Positions 52,537-62,658 are shown, counted from the first letter of the stretch. The stretch is DNA of 64,000 bases from Caldilineaceae bacterium (GCA_019637645.1 JAHBVH010000018.1:1-64000), one strand, 5' to 3'. Made by a program: numbers and translations. The notes: a model not told the origin generated them from the letters alone.

Positions 52537-55500
52537 ATGCCATCGACCAAATACGGACTACTACGCCTACTAACGCCCTTAGTCTTCTTGTTGCTGGGCT
52601 GTCCACCGCCAGCCCCCGCGCCACCCCCGCCCAATGTTTTTATCGAAGCCGCGCCTAACGCGGATCTTTCCACCGGGCTCACCGTGCTAGGCGCCACGGC
52701 CTATCTCGCGCCGGAAAGTCAGGGGGCGTTTCTCGTCCAAGTCCACGCCCCCTATAGCCAGGAACCCCAACCCGATACGCGCGTCAAAGTCCTGTTAGGC
52801 ACACCGAATGGTAATTCGCGCGAACTCTTTCGCGGCCAGACCGACGAATATGGCCTCCTGTCGGTCAATTTTGATGTCCCCACCGCCGTCGCGGAACCCA
52901 ACCAAGTGCTGACCATTGTGGCCGATACCGCGGCCTACGGGCAGTTACAGACCAGCCAAGCGGTCTATATTGGCCGCGTGTACAATGTGCTGCTGAGCAC
53001 CGACAAACCAGTTTATCAACCCGGTCAGCCCATTCACCTACGGGCCCTCGCGCTGGATACCACGGCCATGAAGGCGGCACAAGAGCAGCCCTTGGTAATT
53101 ACCGTTACCGATCCAGCGGGTAACAAACTCCTGCGGCAAGAGCTAGCCACGTCGGCCTTTGGGATCGCCAGCACAGATTTTCAGCTAGACAGCCAAGCAA
53201 GCAGTGGGGATTATCTGATCACCGCCACCATGGGGCCGGTCACCAGCAGCCGTACGGTGGAAGTGAAGCCCTATACCCTCCCGCGCTTCCAAATTGACTT
53301 TACCCAGGCCAACGCCTTCTATCAACCAGGGGCAATCGTGACGGGCACGGTAGCCGCCCATTATTTCTTTGGCAAACCAGTGGCTGGGGGGCAGGTCAGC
53401 ATTCAGGCTTTTGTGACCGATGTAGAGCGTGTTCAACTCTTTGAACGCCATGGGGTGACGGATGACCAAGGGAGCTATGCCTATGAATTTCAGCTTCCCG
53501 ATAGCTTGGTCGGTCAATTGGAGAACAACACGGCCCAGGTCGATCTACAAATTACCGTAGTTGATCAGGCCAATCATCGTGAGCGGGTCGAGGAAAGCGT
53601 CATCGTGGCCGAACAGAGCATCCTGATCGAAGCTATTCCCGAATCGGGCATGCTGCGCGCTGGGCTGGAAAATGTGATCTATCTCCAGACCAGCTATCCC
53701 GATGGCCGCGCCGCGCCGACCACCTTGACCATTACCGGGTTAGCAACGCCGACCCAAACCGTGCCAACCGACGAGTTTGGTCTAGCGACAATTACCATCA
53801 CACCGACGACCCAGCGCGATCTCAACTTCACCCTTACCGCGGTTGATGCGGCGGGACAAGCGGCCAGCGCAGCGATCACCTTGGGTGGAAGCGGCGCGGG
53901 GCCAGCCGTTCTCCTACGCCCCGAAAAGGTGCAATATCAGATCGGCGAAACCTTGAATGTAGATATTCACGTTGCGACGGCCAATAGCGAAGGCATCACC
54001 ACTGCCTATCTGGACATTATCAAAGGGCGACAGACCTTTGGGTTGGCCGCGCTGCCCGTGGCCCAAGGGGTGGCCCAGGCAGCCATTGATCTCGACGGCA
54101 GCCTGTTAGGCACACTGGAGCTGAATGCCTATGTGATCACCGCCCAAGGCGACATTGTGCGGGATCGGCGCCTCATTCTGGTCAACCCGGCACCAGCCGC
54201 GGTTACGGTGCAGGCCAATGCCGACGTGTATCGCCCCGGAGAGACCGCCACCCTAGCAATTCAAGTCCAGCGGGAAGGCAAGCCCATGGCCGGGGTGATT
54301 GGCCTGAGTATTGTCGACGAGTCGGTCTTTGCCATTGGCACCCAGGAGCCCGGCTTTGCCCGGACCTACTTCTTGCTCGACCGCGAACTCCAGGAGCCGC
54401 GCTACGAAATTCATGACTTTGCGCCCCTCCAAGGCAGCGACCCTTCGCCCTATGACAAACGCAGTGCGCGCAGTGCACAGCAACTAGCCTTGGCGGGCTT
54501 CTTTGCCGAAGAACTCGCGGCCATGGCCCAGCCGGCCGCGGTAGCGGTGGCGGCAACTGGCACGCCAGCCGCCACCCAGGCGTGGGGGTGGGCGAATCGC
54601 ATTGCCCTCGGCGCCCCCCTCTTGGGCCTGGCCTTCTATGATGGCTCACGCCGCCGCCGCTATGGGTTTATTGGCTTGGTCCTCTTGAGCTTGGCCCTCT
54701 TCTGGACAAGCTGTGCCGTGCCCGCCGCGCCCGCGGGCGAGATGGCTGCCCCAGCGAGCGAAGCGCCTGCCGCACTGGCGATCCCGGCGGAGACGACAGC
54801 CACCCGGGGAGAGCCTGGCGAGCCGCCGCGGCTGCGTCAGTTCTTTCCCGAAACACTCTTTTGGCAACCCGAGTTGACCACCGATGCCAATGGGCAGGTT
54901 CAGGTCGAGGTGCCGATTGCCGACTCGATCACCACTTGGCGCGTCAGTGTATTAGCATCGGATCAAGATGGGAACCTTGGCAGCGCGGAGATGGGTATGC
55001 GGGTCTTCCAAGACTTTTTTGTGGAGCCCGATCTCCCCCGCTTCTTGACCGTTGGTGATGAAGTGGCCGTGCCGGTCAGCCTTTTCAACTATTTGGCGGA
55101 AGCGCAGGCGATTCAGCTCCAGGTGAGTGAAGCAGCGTGGTTTGACTTTGTCGAAGCGCCGCAACTGAACCTGACCCTCGCGCCGAACGAGGTGACCGTA
55201 GCCTATATCCCGATCCGGGTGACGGCTTTTGGTCAGCATGATTTTCAGTTGACGGCCACCGGTAGCCACATGAGCGACGCGGTCCGGCGTCCGGTTGAAG
55301 TATTGCCCGACGGGAAGGCCCAAGCGACGGCCATGAGCGGCAAGCTCGCCGCCACCCAAAGTTTTACCGTTGCCGTTCCCGCACAAGCCATCCCTGGCAC
55401 GCCCCGCCTGACGGTCAAGATCTATCCTGGCATTGTTAGCCAGATGATCGATGGGCTGGAAGGCATGTTGCAACAGCCTTATGGCTGTTTTGAACAGACA

Positions 55501-57021
55501 AGTAGCACGACCTATCCCAATGTCTTGGTGTTGGACTATCTCAAGACAACAGGGCAGATCAATCCGCGGGTCCAACTCCAGGCGGAACAGTACATTGGCT
55601 TGGGTTATCAACGTTTACTGAGCTTTGAGGTACCCGGCATGCCCGGCGGCTTTAGCCTCTTTGGCGAGGCCCCTGCCCAAACCATGCTCACGGCCTATGG
55701 GCTCATGGAATTTACCGACATGAGCCAAGTCAGCTATGTCGATCCCCTCCTGCTGGAGCGGACAGCGCTCTTTCTCTTCCAGCGGCAGCAGGCCGATGGC
55801 AGTTGGACGCCCCAAGGTGCGACCATTGAGAGCGGGCTGGAGGGCTTGGGCCAGGATCCGCTCTTGGCCACGGCCTATGTCACTTGGGCGCTGGCCGATG
55901 CGGGCTATGCCAACAGTGAGCCAGTGCAGCGGGCCGTCGGCTATTTGCAGAGCGCGCTGATCCCTTATCTCCAGCCAAACACACAGCTTGGCACAGCGAC
56001 TTCACCCTTGGCCGCTCCTGCGCCGCCGCTCGATCCCTATGCCGCGTCCATGCTGGTCAATGCGCTGATTGCGGCTGATCCCCAGGGGTCAGCGGAGCCG
56101 ATCCAACAACTGATCAACCATCTCCTGACCACGGCCCAGCGGGATGCTCAAGATCAGATCACTTGGGCAAGCAGCATGACCACCTTCATGGGGGGCTATG
56201 GCAATGTGAGTGGTCTGGAAAGTGCGGCCATGACCGCCATTGCTCTGTTGCGAACGCAGCAGCATCTGGATGTAGCAGAAGGTGCGCTGGATTGGATCAT
56301 TAGTCAGCGCAATCCGAATGGCATGTTCTATAGCACACAAACCACGGTCTTGGCCCTCAAAGCTTTGCGCTTGGCCGCGGAACAAGGGGGGGAAGCAGGC
56401 ACAGCGACTGTTACCATCAGCCTGAATGGCGACCGTACCCAGCAGTTGACCATCACGGATGCGACTGCCGATGTGGTCCAATTCGTTACGTTTGACGATA
56501 TTGCCTTGCGTGGCAACGCGTTGACGATGACGGTCGAAGGTGAACGGGCGCTCCAATATCAGGTTGTGGCCGATTACTATCTACCTTGGTCTGCCATTCC
56601 GCCCACCCCTGCCGCCGAAAAAGCGGTCGCCATTGCGGTGACCTATGACCGCACCGAATTAGCCGTCAATGATCTGGTCAATGTCACCGCCGCGGTTGAG
56701 TTGTTGGCCCCTGGCATGGCGGGTACCTTGTTGGTTGATCTGGGCATTCCACCTGGCTTCCAACCCTTAACCGAAGATTTGGATGCCCTAGTGGCCCAAG
56801 GGCTCATCGCCCGCTACGAACTAACGGGCCGTCAGATCTTGGTCTATCTCACAAATGTGCCCAGCGGTCAGCGCTACACACTGCCCTACCGACTCCAAGC
56901 GCGTTTCCCGATCCAGGCCCAGGTGCCCAGCAGCCAAGCGTATGACTACTATACGCCAGAGCAGCAAGAGACCGCGCCGCCCCAACGCGTCATTGTGCGC
57001 CTAGGCACGCCGGAAAAATAA
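52537..57021 (+). CDS. Alpha-2-macroglobulin-family lipoprotein with thioester and internal membrane segment
   Basis: A 1494-aa relative of bacterial alpha-2-macroglobulins, which trap proteases by a thioester. The start is a lipoprotein signal (FLLLGC, lipid Cys22) and a Pro-rich linker, followed by macroglobulin beta-sandwich domains (about 60-650), including STDKPVYQPGQPIHLRAL near 150. The alpha-2-macroglobulin domain begins at FFPETLFWQPEL, with PIADSITTWRVSVLASD. The thioester is PYGCFEQT with Cys984, Glu986 and Gln987, followed by an alpha/alpha thioester domain and a C-terminal receptor-like domain. Unusual: just before FFPET, where the bait region lies in relatives, are a basic stretch (SRRRR), a hydrophobic segment at about 709-725 ending in LFWTSC (C726, lipobox-like), and an Ala/Pro/Glu-rich linker. 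No penicillin-binding pbpC partner is adjacent. Confidence 0.88.
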   Translation: MPSTKYGLLRLLTPLVFLLLGCPPPAPAPPPPNVFIEAAPNADLSTGLTVLGATAYLAPESQGAFLVQVHAPYSQEPQPDTRVKVLLGTPNGNSRELFRGQTDEYGLLSVNFDVPTAVAEPNQVLTIVADTAAYGQLQTSQAVYIGRVYNVLLSTDKPVYQPGQPIHLRALALDTTAMKAAQEQPLVITVTDPAGNKLLRQELATSAFGIASTDFQLDSQASSGDYLITATMGPVTSSRTVEVKPYTLPRFQIDFTQANAFYQPGAIVTGTVAAHYFFGKPVAGGQVSIQAFVTDVERVQLFERHGVTDDQGSYAYEFQLPDSLVGQLENNTAQVDLQITVVDQANHRERVEESVIVAEQSILIEAIPESGMLRAGLENVIYLQTSYPDGRAAPTTLTITGLATPTQTVPTDEFGLATITITPTTQRDLNFTLTAVDAAGQAASAAITLGGSGAGPAVLLRPEKVQYQIGETLNVDIHVATANSEGITTAYLDIIKGRQTFGLAALPVAQGVAQAAIDLDGSLLGTLELNAYVITAQGDIVRDRRLILVNPAPAAVTVQANADVYRPGETATLAIQVQREGKPMAGVIGLSIVDESVFAIGTQEPGFARTYFLLDRELQEPRYEIHDFAPLQGSDPSPYDKRSARSAQQLALAGFFAEELAAMAQPAAVAVAATGTPAATQAWGWANRIALGAPLLGLAFYDGSRRRRYGFIGLVLLSLALFWTSCAVPAAPAGEMAAPASEAPAALAIPAETTATRGEPGEPPRLRQFFPETLFWQPELTTDANGQVQVEVPIADSITTWRVSVLASDQDGNLGSAEMGMRVFQDFFVEPDLPRFLTVGDEVAVPVSLFNYLAEAQAIQLQVSEAAWFDFVEAPQLNLTLAPNEVTVAYIPIRVTAFGQHDFQLTATGSHMSDAVRRPVEVLPDGKAQATAMSGKLAATQSFTVAVPAQAIPGTPRLTVKIYPGIVSQMIDGLEGMLQQPYGCFEQTSSTTYPNVLVLDYLKTTGQINPRVQLQAEQYIGLGYQRLLSFEVPGMPGGFSLFGEAPAQTMLTAYGLMEFTDMSQVSYVDPLLLERTALFLFQRQQADGSWTPQGATIESGLEGLGQDPLLATAYVTWALADAGYANSEPVQRAVGYLQSALIPYLQPNTQLGTATSPLAAPAPPLDPYAASMLVNALIAADPQGSAEPIQQLINHLLTTAQRDAQDQITWASSMTTFMGGYGNVSGLESAAMTAIALLRTQQHLDVAEGALDWIISQRNPNGMFYSTQTTVLALKALRLAAEQGGEAGTATVTISLNGDRTQQLTITDATADVVQFVTFDDIALRGNALTMTVEGERALQYQVVADYYLPWSAIPPTPAAEKAVAIAVTYDRTELAVNDLVNVTAAVELLAPGMAGTLLVDLGIPPGFQPLTEDLDALVAQGLIARYELTGRQILVYLTNVPSGQRYTLPYRLQARFPIQAQVPSSQAYDYYTPEQQETAPPQRVIVRLGTPEK

Positions 57022-57057
57022 GGGCCGATCACAGCCGAAATCAAGGTACATGAAAAG

Positions 57058-57105
57058 CCCTGTGTAAAGGCCAGGTTTCTTGGAGAACTTGGCCTTTACA
57101 CAGGG
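57058..57105. terminator. 18-bp hairpin between convergent genes
   Basis: CCCTGTGTAAAGGCCAGG (57058-57075) pairs with CTTGGCCTTTACACAGGG (57088-57105) with one G-T. It lies between the ends of the macroglobulin gene (+) and trpB (-). No T tract on either strand. Confidence 0.7.
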
Positions 57106-57130
57106 GAGCGATACGGTGTAGGTGGCGAGA

Positions 57131-58501
57131 CTAAGCTGGAATCGCCGGGGTATCAATTTTGGCGACAGCGGCATCAATTTCAGCTTGGCTTAGCTCATGG
57201 CGTTGTAGGCGACCAGAGAAATAGGCTTCGTAGGCGCCCAGGTCAAAATGGCCGTGTCCACAGAGATTGAAGAGAATGGTTCGGCTGACGCCTGCTTCCT
57301 TGGCGCGGTTGGCTTCGCGTACAGCCGAGGCAATGGCATGATTCGCTTCGGGCGCGGGGATAATGCCCTCGGTGCGGGCAAAGAGGAGACCGGCATCGAA
57401 GCTTTCCAGTTGATCAATGGCTTCGGCTTCGATCAGCTTGTCTTTGAGCAATTGACTGACCACCACACCAGCACCATGATAGCGCAGCCCGCCCGCATGG
57501 ATCTTGGCGGGGACAAAGGTATGGCCCAGCGTATACATGGGTAGGAGCGGCGTCATGCCAACCGTGTCGCCAAAGTCATAACGGAAGACACCGCGTGTCA
57601 ATTTCGGGGCCGAGGTAGGTTCGCTGGCGACACAGCGGATGGTTTTGCCTTCAACCAAGTTGAGCCGCAGGAAGGGAAAGGCCAGGCCAGCAAAATTGGA
57701 GCCCCCGCCAAAGGGTGCGATGACGACATCGGGCAGATCACCCGCCTTTTCCATCTGTTTGAGTGCTTCTTGCCCAATGATGGTCTGATGCATCAACACA
57801 TGGTTTAAGACACTGCCCAAAGAGTACTTAGCGTCATCATTCGTGGCCGCTACTTCAACCGCTTCGGAAATGGCAATGCCTAAGCTCCCCGGCGAATCGG
57901 GATCTTCCGCCAGAATGCGGCGGCCAGCCTCGGTGCGATTGGAGGGCGAAGGATAGACATCCGCGCCCCAGGTATTCATCATCAACTTGCGATAGGGCTT
58001 CTGCTCATAGCTGATTTTGACCATGTAGACTTCACAGCGTATGCCAAAATGTTGGCAAGCAAAACTCAGCGCGCTGCCCCATTGACCAGCCCCTGTCTCG
58101 GTGGTGATACGGCTGACGCCTTCTTGCTTGTTGTAATAGGCTTGTGGGACAGCCGTATTGGGTTTATGAGAGCCAGCCGGGCTCACGCCTTCGTATTTAT
58201 AATAGATCTTGGCGGGGGTATCTAGCGCTTTCTCCAGATTATGGGCGCGGTAGAGTGGTGTTGGCCGCCACAACTTGTAGACATCGCGGACTTCTTCGGG
58301 AATCGCGATCCACCGTTCTTGGCTCACTTCTTGCTGAATGAGCGCCATGGGAAAGAGCGGGGCTAGGGCATCTGGCCCAATCGGTTCGTGGGTGGCAGGG
58401 TGCAGGGGTGGCAGCGGTTTATTGGGCATATCGGCCACAATATTGTACCACTGCTCTGGGATCTCATCTTCAGTTAGCGTAATCTTATGTTGGTTGCTCA
58501 T
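57131..58501 (-). CDS. trpB: Tryptophan synthase beta chain, TrpB2 type
   Basis: PLP enzyme that makes tryptophan from indole and serine. The 456-aa protein is the longer TrpB2 type: it has an extended N-terminus ([16 protein letters not shown]), [15 protein letters not shown], the PLP lysine K113 in [25 protein letters not shown], and the phosphate-binding FGGGSNFAG. TrpB2 proteins usually act without TrpA and may salvage indole. No trpA or other trp gene is in the window, which fits a stand-alone role. The start ATG 58501 has TTGGAGGAA upstream. A terminator structure lies in its leader, about 45 bases before the start. Confidence 0.93.
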   Translation of the reverse strand: MSNQHKITLTEDEIPEQWYNIVADMPNKPLPPLHPATHEPIGPDALAPLFPMALIQQEVSQERWIAIPEEVRDVYKLWRPTPLYRAHNLEKALDTPAKIYYKYEGVSPAGSHKPNTAVPQAYYNKQEGVSRITTETGAGQWGSALSFACQHFGIRCEVYMVKISYEQKPYRKLMMNTWGADVYPSPSNRTEAGRRILAEDPDSPGSLGIAISEAVEVAATNDDAKYSLGSVLNHVLMHQTIIGQEALKQMEKAGDLPDVVIAPFGGGSNFAGLAFPFLRLNLVEGKTIRCVASEPTSAPKLTRGVFRYDFGDTVGMTPLLPMYTLGHTFVPAKIHAGGLRYHGAGVVVSQLLKDKLIEAEAIDQLESFDAGLLFARTEGIIPAPEANHAIASAVREANRAKEAGVSRTILFNLCGHGHFDLGAYEAYFSGRLQRHELSQAEIDAAVAKIDTPAIPA

Positions 58502-58543
58502 AGTTCCTCCAATAGATTAAGTCCGATCGATGCTGTCTACAAC

Positions 58544-58570
58544 AAAAAAGGAAGGTGAATTCCACCTTTC
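58544..58570 (-). terminator. Intrinsic terminator in the trpB leader
   Basis: Read on the minus strand: GAAAGGTG, loop GAATT, CACCTTCC, then TTTTTT. Eight pairs with one G-T. It precedes the trpB start by about 45 bases, so it would act as an attenuator. CTACC just upstream on the minus strand can pair with GGTGG of the stem, a possible competing structure. Confidence 0.6.
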
Positions 58571-58644
58571 GTCGGAGGTAGAGAAGATCTCTTTATGCTA
58601 TTGTAGTCTTATTCTCTAAAACGCATAGCGGATCATACTTCAAC

Positions 58645-58666
58645 TAAAGTAAGCATAAAGTAAGCA
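58645..58666. repeat. Two tandem TAAAGTAAGCA copies upstream of trpB
   Basis: Perfect 11-bp direct repeat, one helical turn apart, in the probable promoter region of trpB. It could be a regulator-binding site. Confidence 0.5.
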
Positions 58667-59158
58667 AATCAAATCGCCTCACCCACGCTAATGCTAGCAC
58701 CAGCCCAGCGGTGCAACCACGCAACGGCAGGTAGCGTATTGGGGTGATCCTACCATTAGGAAAGGTAAGGAAAGGGTAAGGAAAGTCTTGGCAGCTATGA
58801 TAGCTCCTGCATTGTACATGCAAGCAGCCCTGCAAAGCAAGCTCTTCCCCCAGGACGGCTGCCATCCCTTTGGCTGTCTAGCGCAACGCCACAACCTAGC
58901 TCCCCCCTCAATCTTCTATCGCTGTCTTCTGTCTCTCTTTCCGTTCTCTTGTCTGTCCATCGTATCCATCATTGGTTGCAGGAAATGCGAGATTTATGTA
59001 ACATAGAACACGGTTCGGCTTCAACTTTTCTTCCCCGCATCCCATCGTAAGAAGCCTTCTATCGCGAACAACGACCACCAACTCTGTTCTCACCCAAGTC
59101 TGTCAGAAAGTAATTGTGTCGTGCCCTATGGGCAAAGTGAAAAAAGGAACTTATCTCT

Positions 59159-62100
59159 ATGCCTGGACGTATTTTACGCCCCATACGCTGGTGCGTCGCG
59201 TTGTCAATGATCGCAGTGACACTTTTCAGCCAACAAAGTACGCTGCGTGCTGAACAGCTCGCCGACACCAGTACCCCCCACTCATACAGTATTCCGCCCG
59301 CCCCCGAAATTACAGCAGCGCAGGGGATCACGCCCACCCGCAAGGCAGGGATCACCATGCCGAGCGCTGCCACGACCAACTCGGAAACCAGCGTCACGAG
59401 TAATGACCAAGCGGTGGCAGCCACCCAAACAACCGAAGACGAACCAATCAGTAGCCTGAGCGATGTTGAGGCTGCTGTCGTCCAAATTGAGGCGATCGGC
59501 ACCTTTGTAGACCCCGCGGAAGGCTTGCAACTCAATGCCGCGGGCCGCGGTTCAGGGTTTATTATTGACCCCAGTGGGATCGCAGTGACCAATAACCATG
59601 TGGTTACCGGTGGTGGCCTCTATAAAGTCTATGTCGCTGGCGAAACAGAGCCACGCAATGCCAAAGTGTTGGGCGTCTCTGAATGTGCCGATTTGGCCGT
59701 CATCGACATTCAAGGGGATGGCTTTCCCTACTTATCATGGTATGAAGAGCGCATTCGGGTTGGTCTGGATGTCTATGCCGCGGGTTTTCCGCTCGGTGAG
59801 CCTGAGTATACGCTAACGCGGGGCATTGTTTCCAAAGAACGCGCCAATGGCAAGACCAGCTGGGCCTCGGTCAGCAAAGTGATCCAACATGACGCCACCA
59901 TCAACCCTGGCAACTCCGGTGGGCCTTTGGTCGATGCCAATGGTCAGGTTGTGGCGGTCAACTATGCAGGGAATAGTGAAACTAACCAATATTTCGCTAT
60001 TTCCCGCGATGATGCCCTGGATCTGATCGAGCGGCTCTGGGCCGGCGAAAATGTCGATACGATCGGCATCAATGGCGAAGCCGTCTCGAATGGTGATGAT
60101 TTCAGCGGCATTTGGGTCTCTTCGGTTAAATCCGGTTCACCCGCCGATCGAGTTGGCATTTTACCCGGTGACATTCTGGTCGCCATGGAAGGCATTTCCC
60201 TGGCAACCGACGGCACCATGGCAACCTACTGTGATATTTTACGCAGCCATGAGCCCAACGATGTCCTGGCGATTGAGGTGTTGCGCTTTGACACCCAAGA
60301 GCTGTTAGAAGGGCAACTCAATGGCCGTGAATTAGCCATCAGCTTCTCCTTTGCCGATGAACTTACGGAAGAAAATGCCGGTACGGGCAATCAATCGTCC
60401 ACCACAGGCGCGCCGACCAGCTATAGCAGCTACACAACTGCTTCGGACCGCAATGGCATTCTCTCGATGGAAGTCCCTGTCGAATGGGAAGATATCAGCG
60501 AGGATGACTGGATCTGGCGGGAGGAGCCGGTGGGGCTACGATTGGTCGCGACGACCGATATCGATAGCGTCTTTAACAGTTGGGACACGCCCGGCGTGCT
60601 CTTTAATGTTTCCACCAGCCTCGTGGAAGAGAATACGCCCGCCGATCTCCTAGACGCGGTCGATTATTCTGAGGTCTGTACGCATGATGGCCGCGAAGAG
60701 ATTATCGATGGCTATTACACTGGTTCCTATGACATTTGGACTGAATGTGATAATAGCGATAGTCGGGCAGTCGTGGTTTCGGTCGTGCCAGAAACCAACG
60801 ACTTCATCGTCCTCTTCGAGATCTATATTACCAATGAAGCAGATATTGAAGCATTGGATCAAATCTTAGACAGCTTTGTCGTCAATCTCGAAAGCTCCAG
60901 CACGACCGGTCAAAGCGATACCAGTGATGACATTTTCGATTTGGTCGATGTGAGCGGCCTTACCTATGATTATCTCCTCGTCAGCGAGCCAGCACTGAGT
61001 GGCATTTTGCCAGCCGACTGGGCTGAGGTGGTCAGCGATGATTGGGTAAACAGCGAGGATGAGATCATTGGCAAAACCTTGTCCGTGTCCCCCGATATTC
61101 AAGCCTTTAATGACACCTGGAGCATGGCCGGGCTATACGTCCGCTCAGCGACGGGTCTTGAAGAAGCGCTGGATATTGATGAGTTGCTCGACTCCGTCGA
61201 TTTATCAGACACCTGCGCCTATGATGACCGCTATGACCACAGCCACACCATCTATGGCGTCACCTACACGGGCGCTTATGACATCTATACCAACTGTGAT
61301 GATGAAGAGAATGCGTTTGCCTATCTCGTCGCCCAATCCGACGATCTAAGCCAAGCGGTCTTTATTGAATTCCTGGTCACCACCGATGCCGATGCTGAAG
61401 CGTTTGATGTGCTGCTGCAAAGCTTCTACATTGCGCCCAGTGCGGGTGAAGAAGGCGGTGAGGGCAGCGAAAGCACGACGACCGCTTATACACTCTTGAC
61501 CGATGAGACGGAAACCTTAACGGTTCGGGTACCAACCGAATGGAGCGATGTTAGCAGTGGCGATTGGATCTTGGATAATGAAACCATTGGGATTTCGCTC
61601 AAAGCCGCCATCGATCTGGAAGACTATGACAGCTCTTGGTCGGCCCCGGGGATCTTCTTTGGCGCTTCTCAAGAGTTTGCCGGGGTTGATAGTGAAGATG
61701 TGCTTGACAACATGGACTATAGCGACAACTGCGACAGCAGTGAGCGCTTTGAATATGATGACACCGTCTTTATCGGTCACTATGATCTGTGGGAAGGCTG
61801 TGGTGGCACCGAAAGCCTATGGGTTGTTCTGGCTGCCCAACCCAAGGAAAGCGCCGACTATCTGGTTCTGATCAATGTGTTGCTACCGGTAGCCGATGAT
61901 ATTTCTGCCCTTGAAGAGGTCTTTAAGAGCTTCAATGTCGCCTTCGGGGATAGTGATGACGGCGGCGACAACGCCCTCCCCATCGCCCAAGTGACGACGA
62001 ATGCCCTCAACATTCGCAGTGGCCCCGGCACCAACTACAATCGGATTGGCAGTGCCAGCCAAGGGGATCAACTCGTGGTCATCGGCCAAGTGGATAATTG

Positions 62101-62509
62101 CGGTTGGCTCAATGTCCAGACACGCGACGACATCCTTGGCTGGGTCTCGGGGAGCACCCGCTATGTTACCCTCGATACCGATTGCACGGCCATTCCAGTT
62201 GCCGAAGCACCAGCTCCACCGCAGAACAGTGGCAGCACACAACGGCCTTCGCCTGTTGCACCAGCCAGCACCAAAGGCTGTTATCTCTTCCAAAATCAGA
62301 TCGGCACGGAGTTGACCATCACCTTCACCCGCAAAGGTGATGGCTGGAATACGACCTTCAAAGTCGCCGCTAACACCGAAGTCCAACAATGCTTTGATCC
62401 AGGGGATTACACCTATACCTTAGATGCACCACCCCCTTGGGACTCGACCAATGGCGAGATGAGCATTAGCGCGGGCGACAATTATACCTTCCCGATCAGC
62501 CCAGAATAG
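59159..62509 (+). CDS. Exported HtrA-like serine protease with PDZ, three acidic repeats and SH3 domain
   Basis: A 1116-aa exported protein. A signal peptide (about 1-31) is followed by a Ser/Thr-rich linker and a trypsin-fold HtrA-like protease with His147 (VTNNHVV), Asp178 (CADLAVI) and Ser253 (NPGNSGGPL). A PDZ domain (about 305-395, SPADRVGILPGDILVAMEG) comes next. Then three homologous repeats of about 150-170 residues start near 435, 600 and 780. Each has a (V/A)xW-x-(D/E)V/I-S-x-DW motif, a W-S-x-(A/P)-G-(I/L) motif, and two Cys in YS-x-x-C ... Y-(D)-x-W/Y-x-x-C, and is rich in Asp and Glu. An SH3b domain (about 940-1005, NALNIRSGPGTNYNRIG) and a Cys-containing beta-rich end follow. 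The catalytic triad is complete. Likely acts in or outside the envelope. Confidence 0.87.
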   Translation: MPGRILRPIRWCVALSMIAVTLFSQQSTLRAEQLADTSTPHSYSIPPAPEITAAQGITPTRKAGITMPSAATTNSETSVTSNDQAVAATQTTEDEPISSLSDVEAAVVQIEAIGTFVDPAEGLQLNAAGRGSGFIIDPSGIAVTNNHVVTGGGLYKVYVAGETEPRNAKVLGVSECADLAVIDIQGDGFPYLSWYEERIRVGLDVYAAGFPLGEPEYTLTRGIVSKERANGKTSWASVSKVIQHDATINPGNSGGPLVDANGQVVAVNYAGNSETNQYFAISRDDALDLIERLWAGENVDTIGINGEAVSNGDDFSGIWVSSVKSGSPADRVGILPGDILVAMEGISLATDGTMATYCDILRSHEPNDVLAIEVLRFDTQELLEGQLNGRELAISFSFADELTEENAGTGNQSSTTGAPTSYSSYTTASDRNGILSMEVPVEWEDISEDDWIWREEPVGLRLVATTDIDSVFNSWDTPGVLFNVSTSLVEENTPADLLDAVDYSEVCTHDGREEIIDGYYTGSYDIWTECDNSDSRAVVVSVVPETNDFIVLFEIYITNEADIEALDQILDSFVVNLESSSTTGQSDTSDDIFDLVDVSGLTYDYLLVSEPALSGILPADWAEVVSDDWVNSEDEIIGKTLSVSPDIQAFNDTWSMAGLYVRSATGLEEALDIDELLDSVDLSDTCAYDDRYDHSHTIYGVTYTGAYDIYTNCDDEENAFAYLVAQSDDLSQAVFIEFLVTTDADAEAFDVLLQSFYIAPSAGEEGGEGSESTTTAYTLLTDETETLTVRVPTEWSDVSSGDWILDNETIGISLKAAIDLEDYDSSWSAPGIFFGASQEFAGVDSEDVLDNMDYSDNCDSSERFEYDDTVFIGHYDLWEGCGGTESLWVVLAAQPKESADYLVLINVLLPVADDISALEEVFKSFNVAFGDSDDGGDNALPIAQVTTNALNIRSGPGTNYNRIGSASQGDQLVVIGQVDNCGWLNVQTRDDILGWVSGSTRYVTLDTDCTAIPVAEAPAPPQNSGSTQRPSPVAPASTKGCYLFQNQIGTELTITFTRKGDGWNTTFKVAANTEVQQCFDPGDYTYTLDAPPPWDSTNGEMSISAGDNYTFPISPE

Positions 62510-62576
62510 CGGCGCGCTGGTGGGTGCTGCACCCGCCACAACCGGCGTAAACCCGATGCGAAACAAATAGCTTTGT

Positions 62577-62610
62577 GAAAAGGTACGAGCGATAGTGCTC
62601 GTACCTTTTC
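62577..62610 (+). terminator. 14-bp hairpin terminator after the protease gene
   Basis: GAAAAGGTACGAGC (62577-62590), six-base loop, GCTCGTACCTTTTC (62597-62610), then TTGG. Perfect stem with T-rich 3' arm. Confidence 0.75.
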
Positions 62611-62658
62611 TTGGTAGAGTAGTCCTGATTGACCGCGCGAGCCGCGAAGGCAAACAGA

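Larger units (their letters stand above)
58502..59158. other. Divergent upstream region of trpB and the HtrA-like protease
   Basis: About 650 bp without a recognised gene. Toward trpB it holds a leader terminator (58544-58570) and two tandem TAAAGTAAGCA copies (58645-58666). I looked for a tryptophan leader peptide and a T-box on the minus strand and found neither. The protease side shows only the AAAAAAGGAA ribosome-binding site. Confidence 0.5.

Noticed and set aside
58681..58740. Possible T-box in the trpB leader (minus strand GTGGTTGCACCGC)
   Set aside because: The conserved T-box sequence would need GTGG-N-ACCGC without the inserted bases and should overlap the terminator stem, which is more than 100 bases away.
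58644..58865. Minus-strand 73-codon ORF upstream of trpB as a tryptophan leader peptide
   Set aside because: It contains a single Trp codon and no tandem Trp codons, and it ends well before the terminator.
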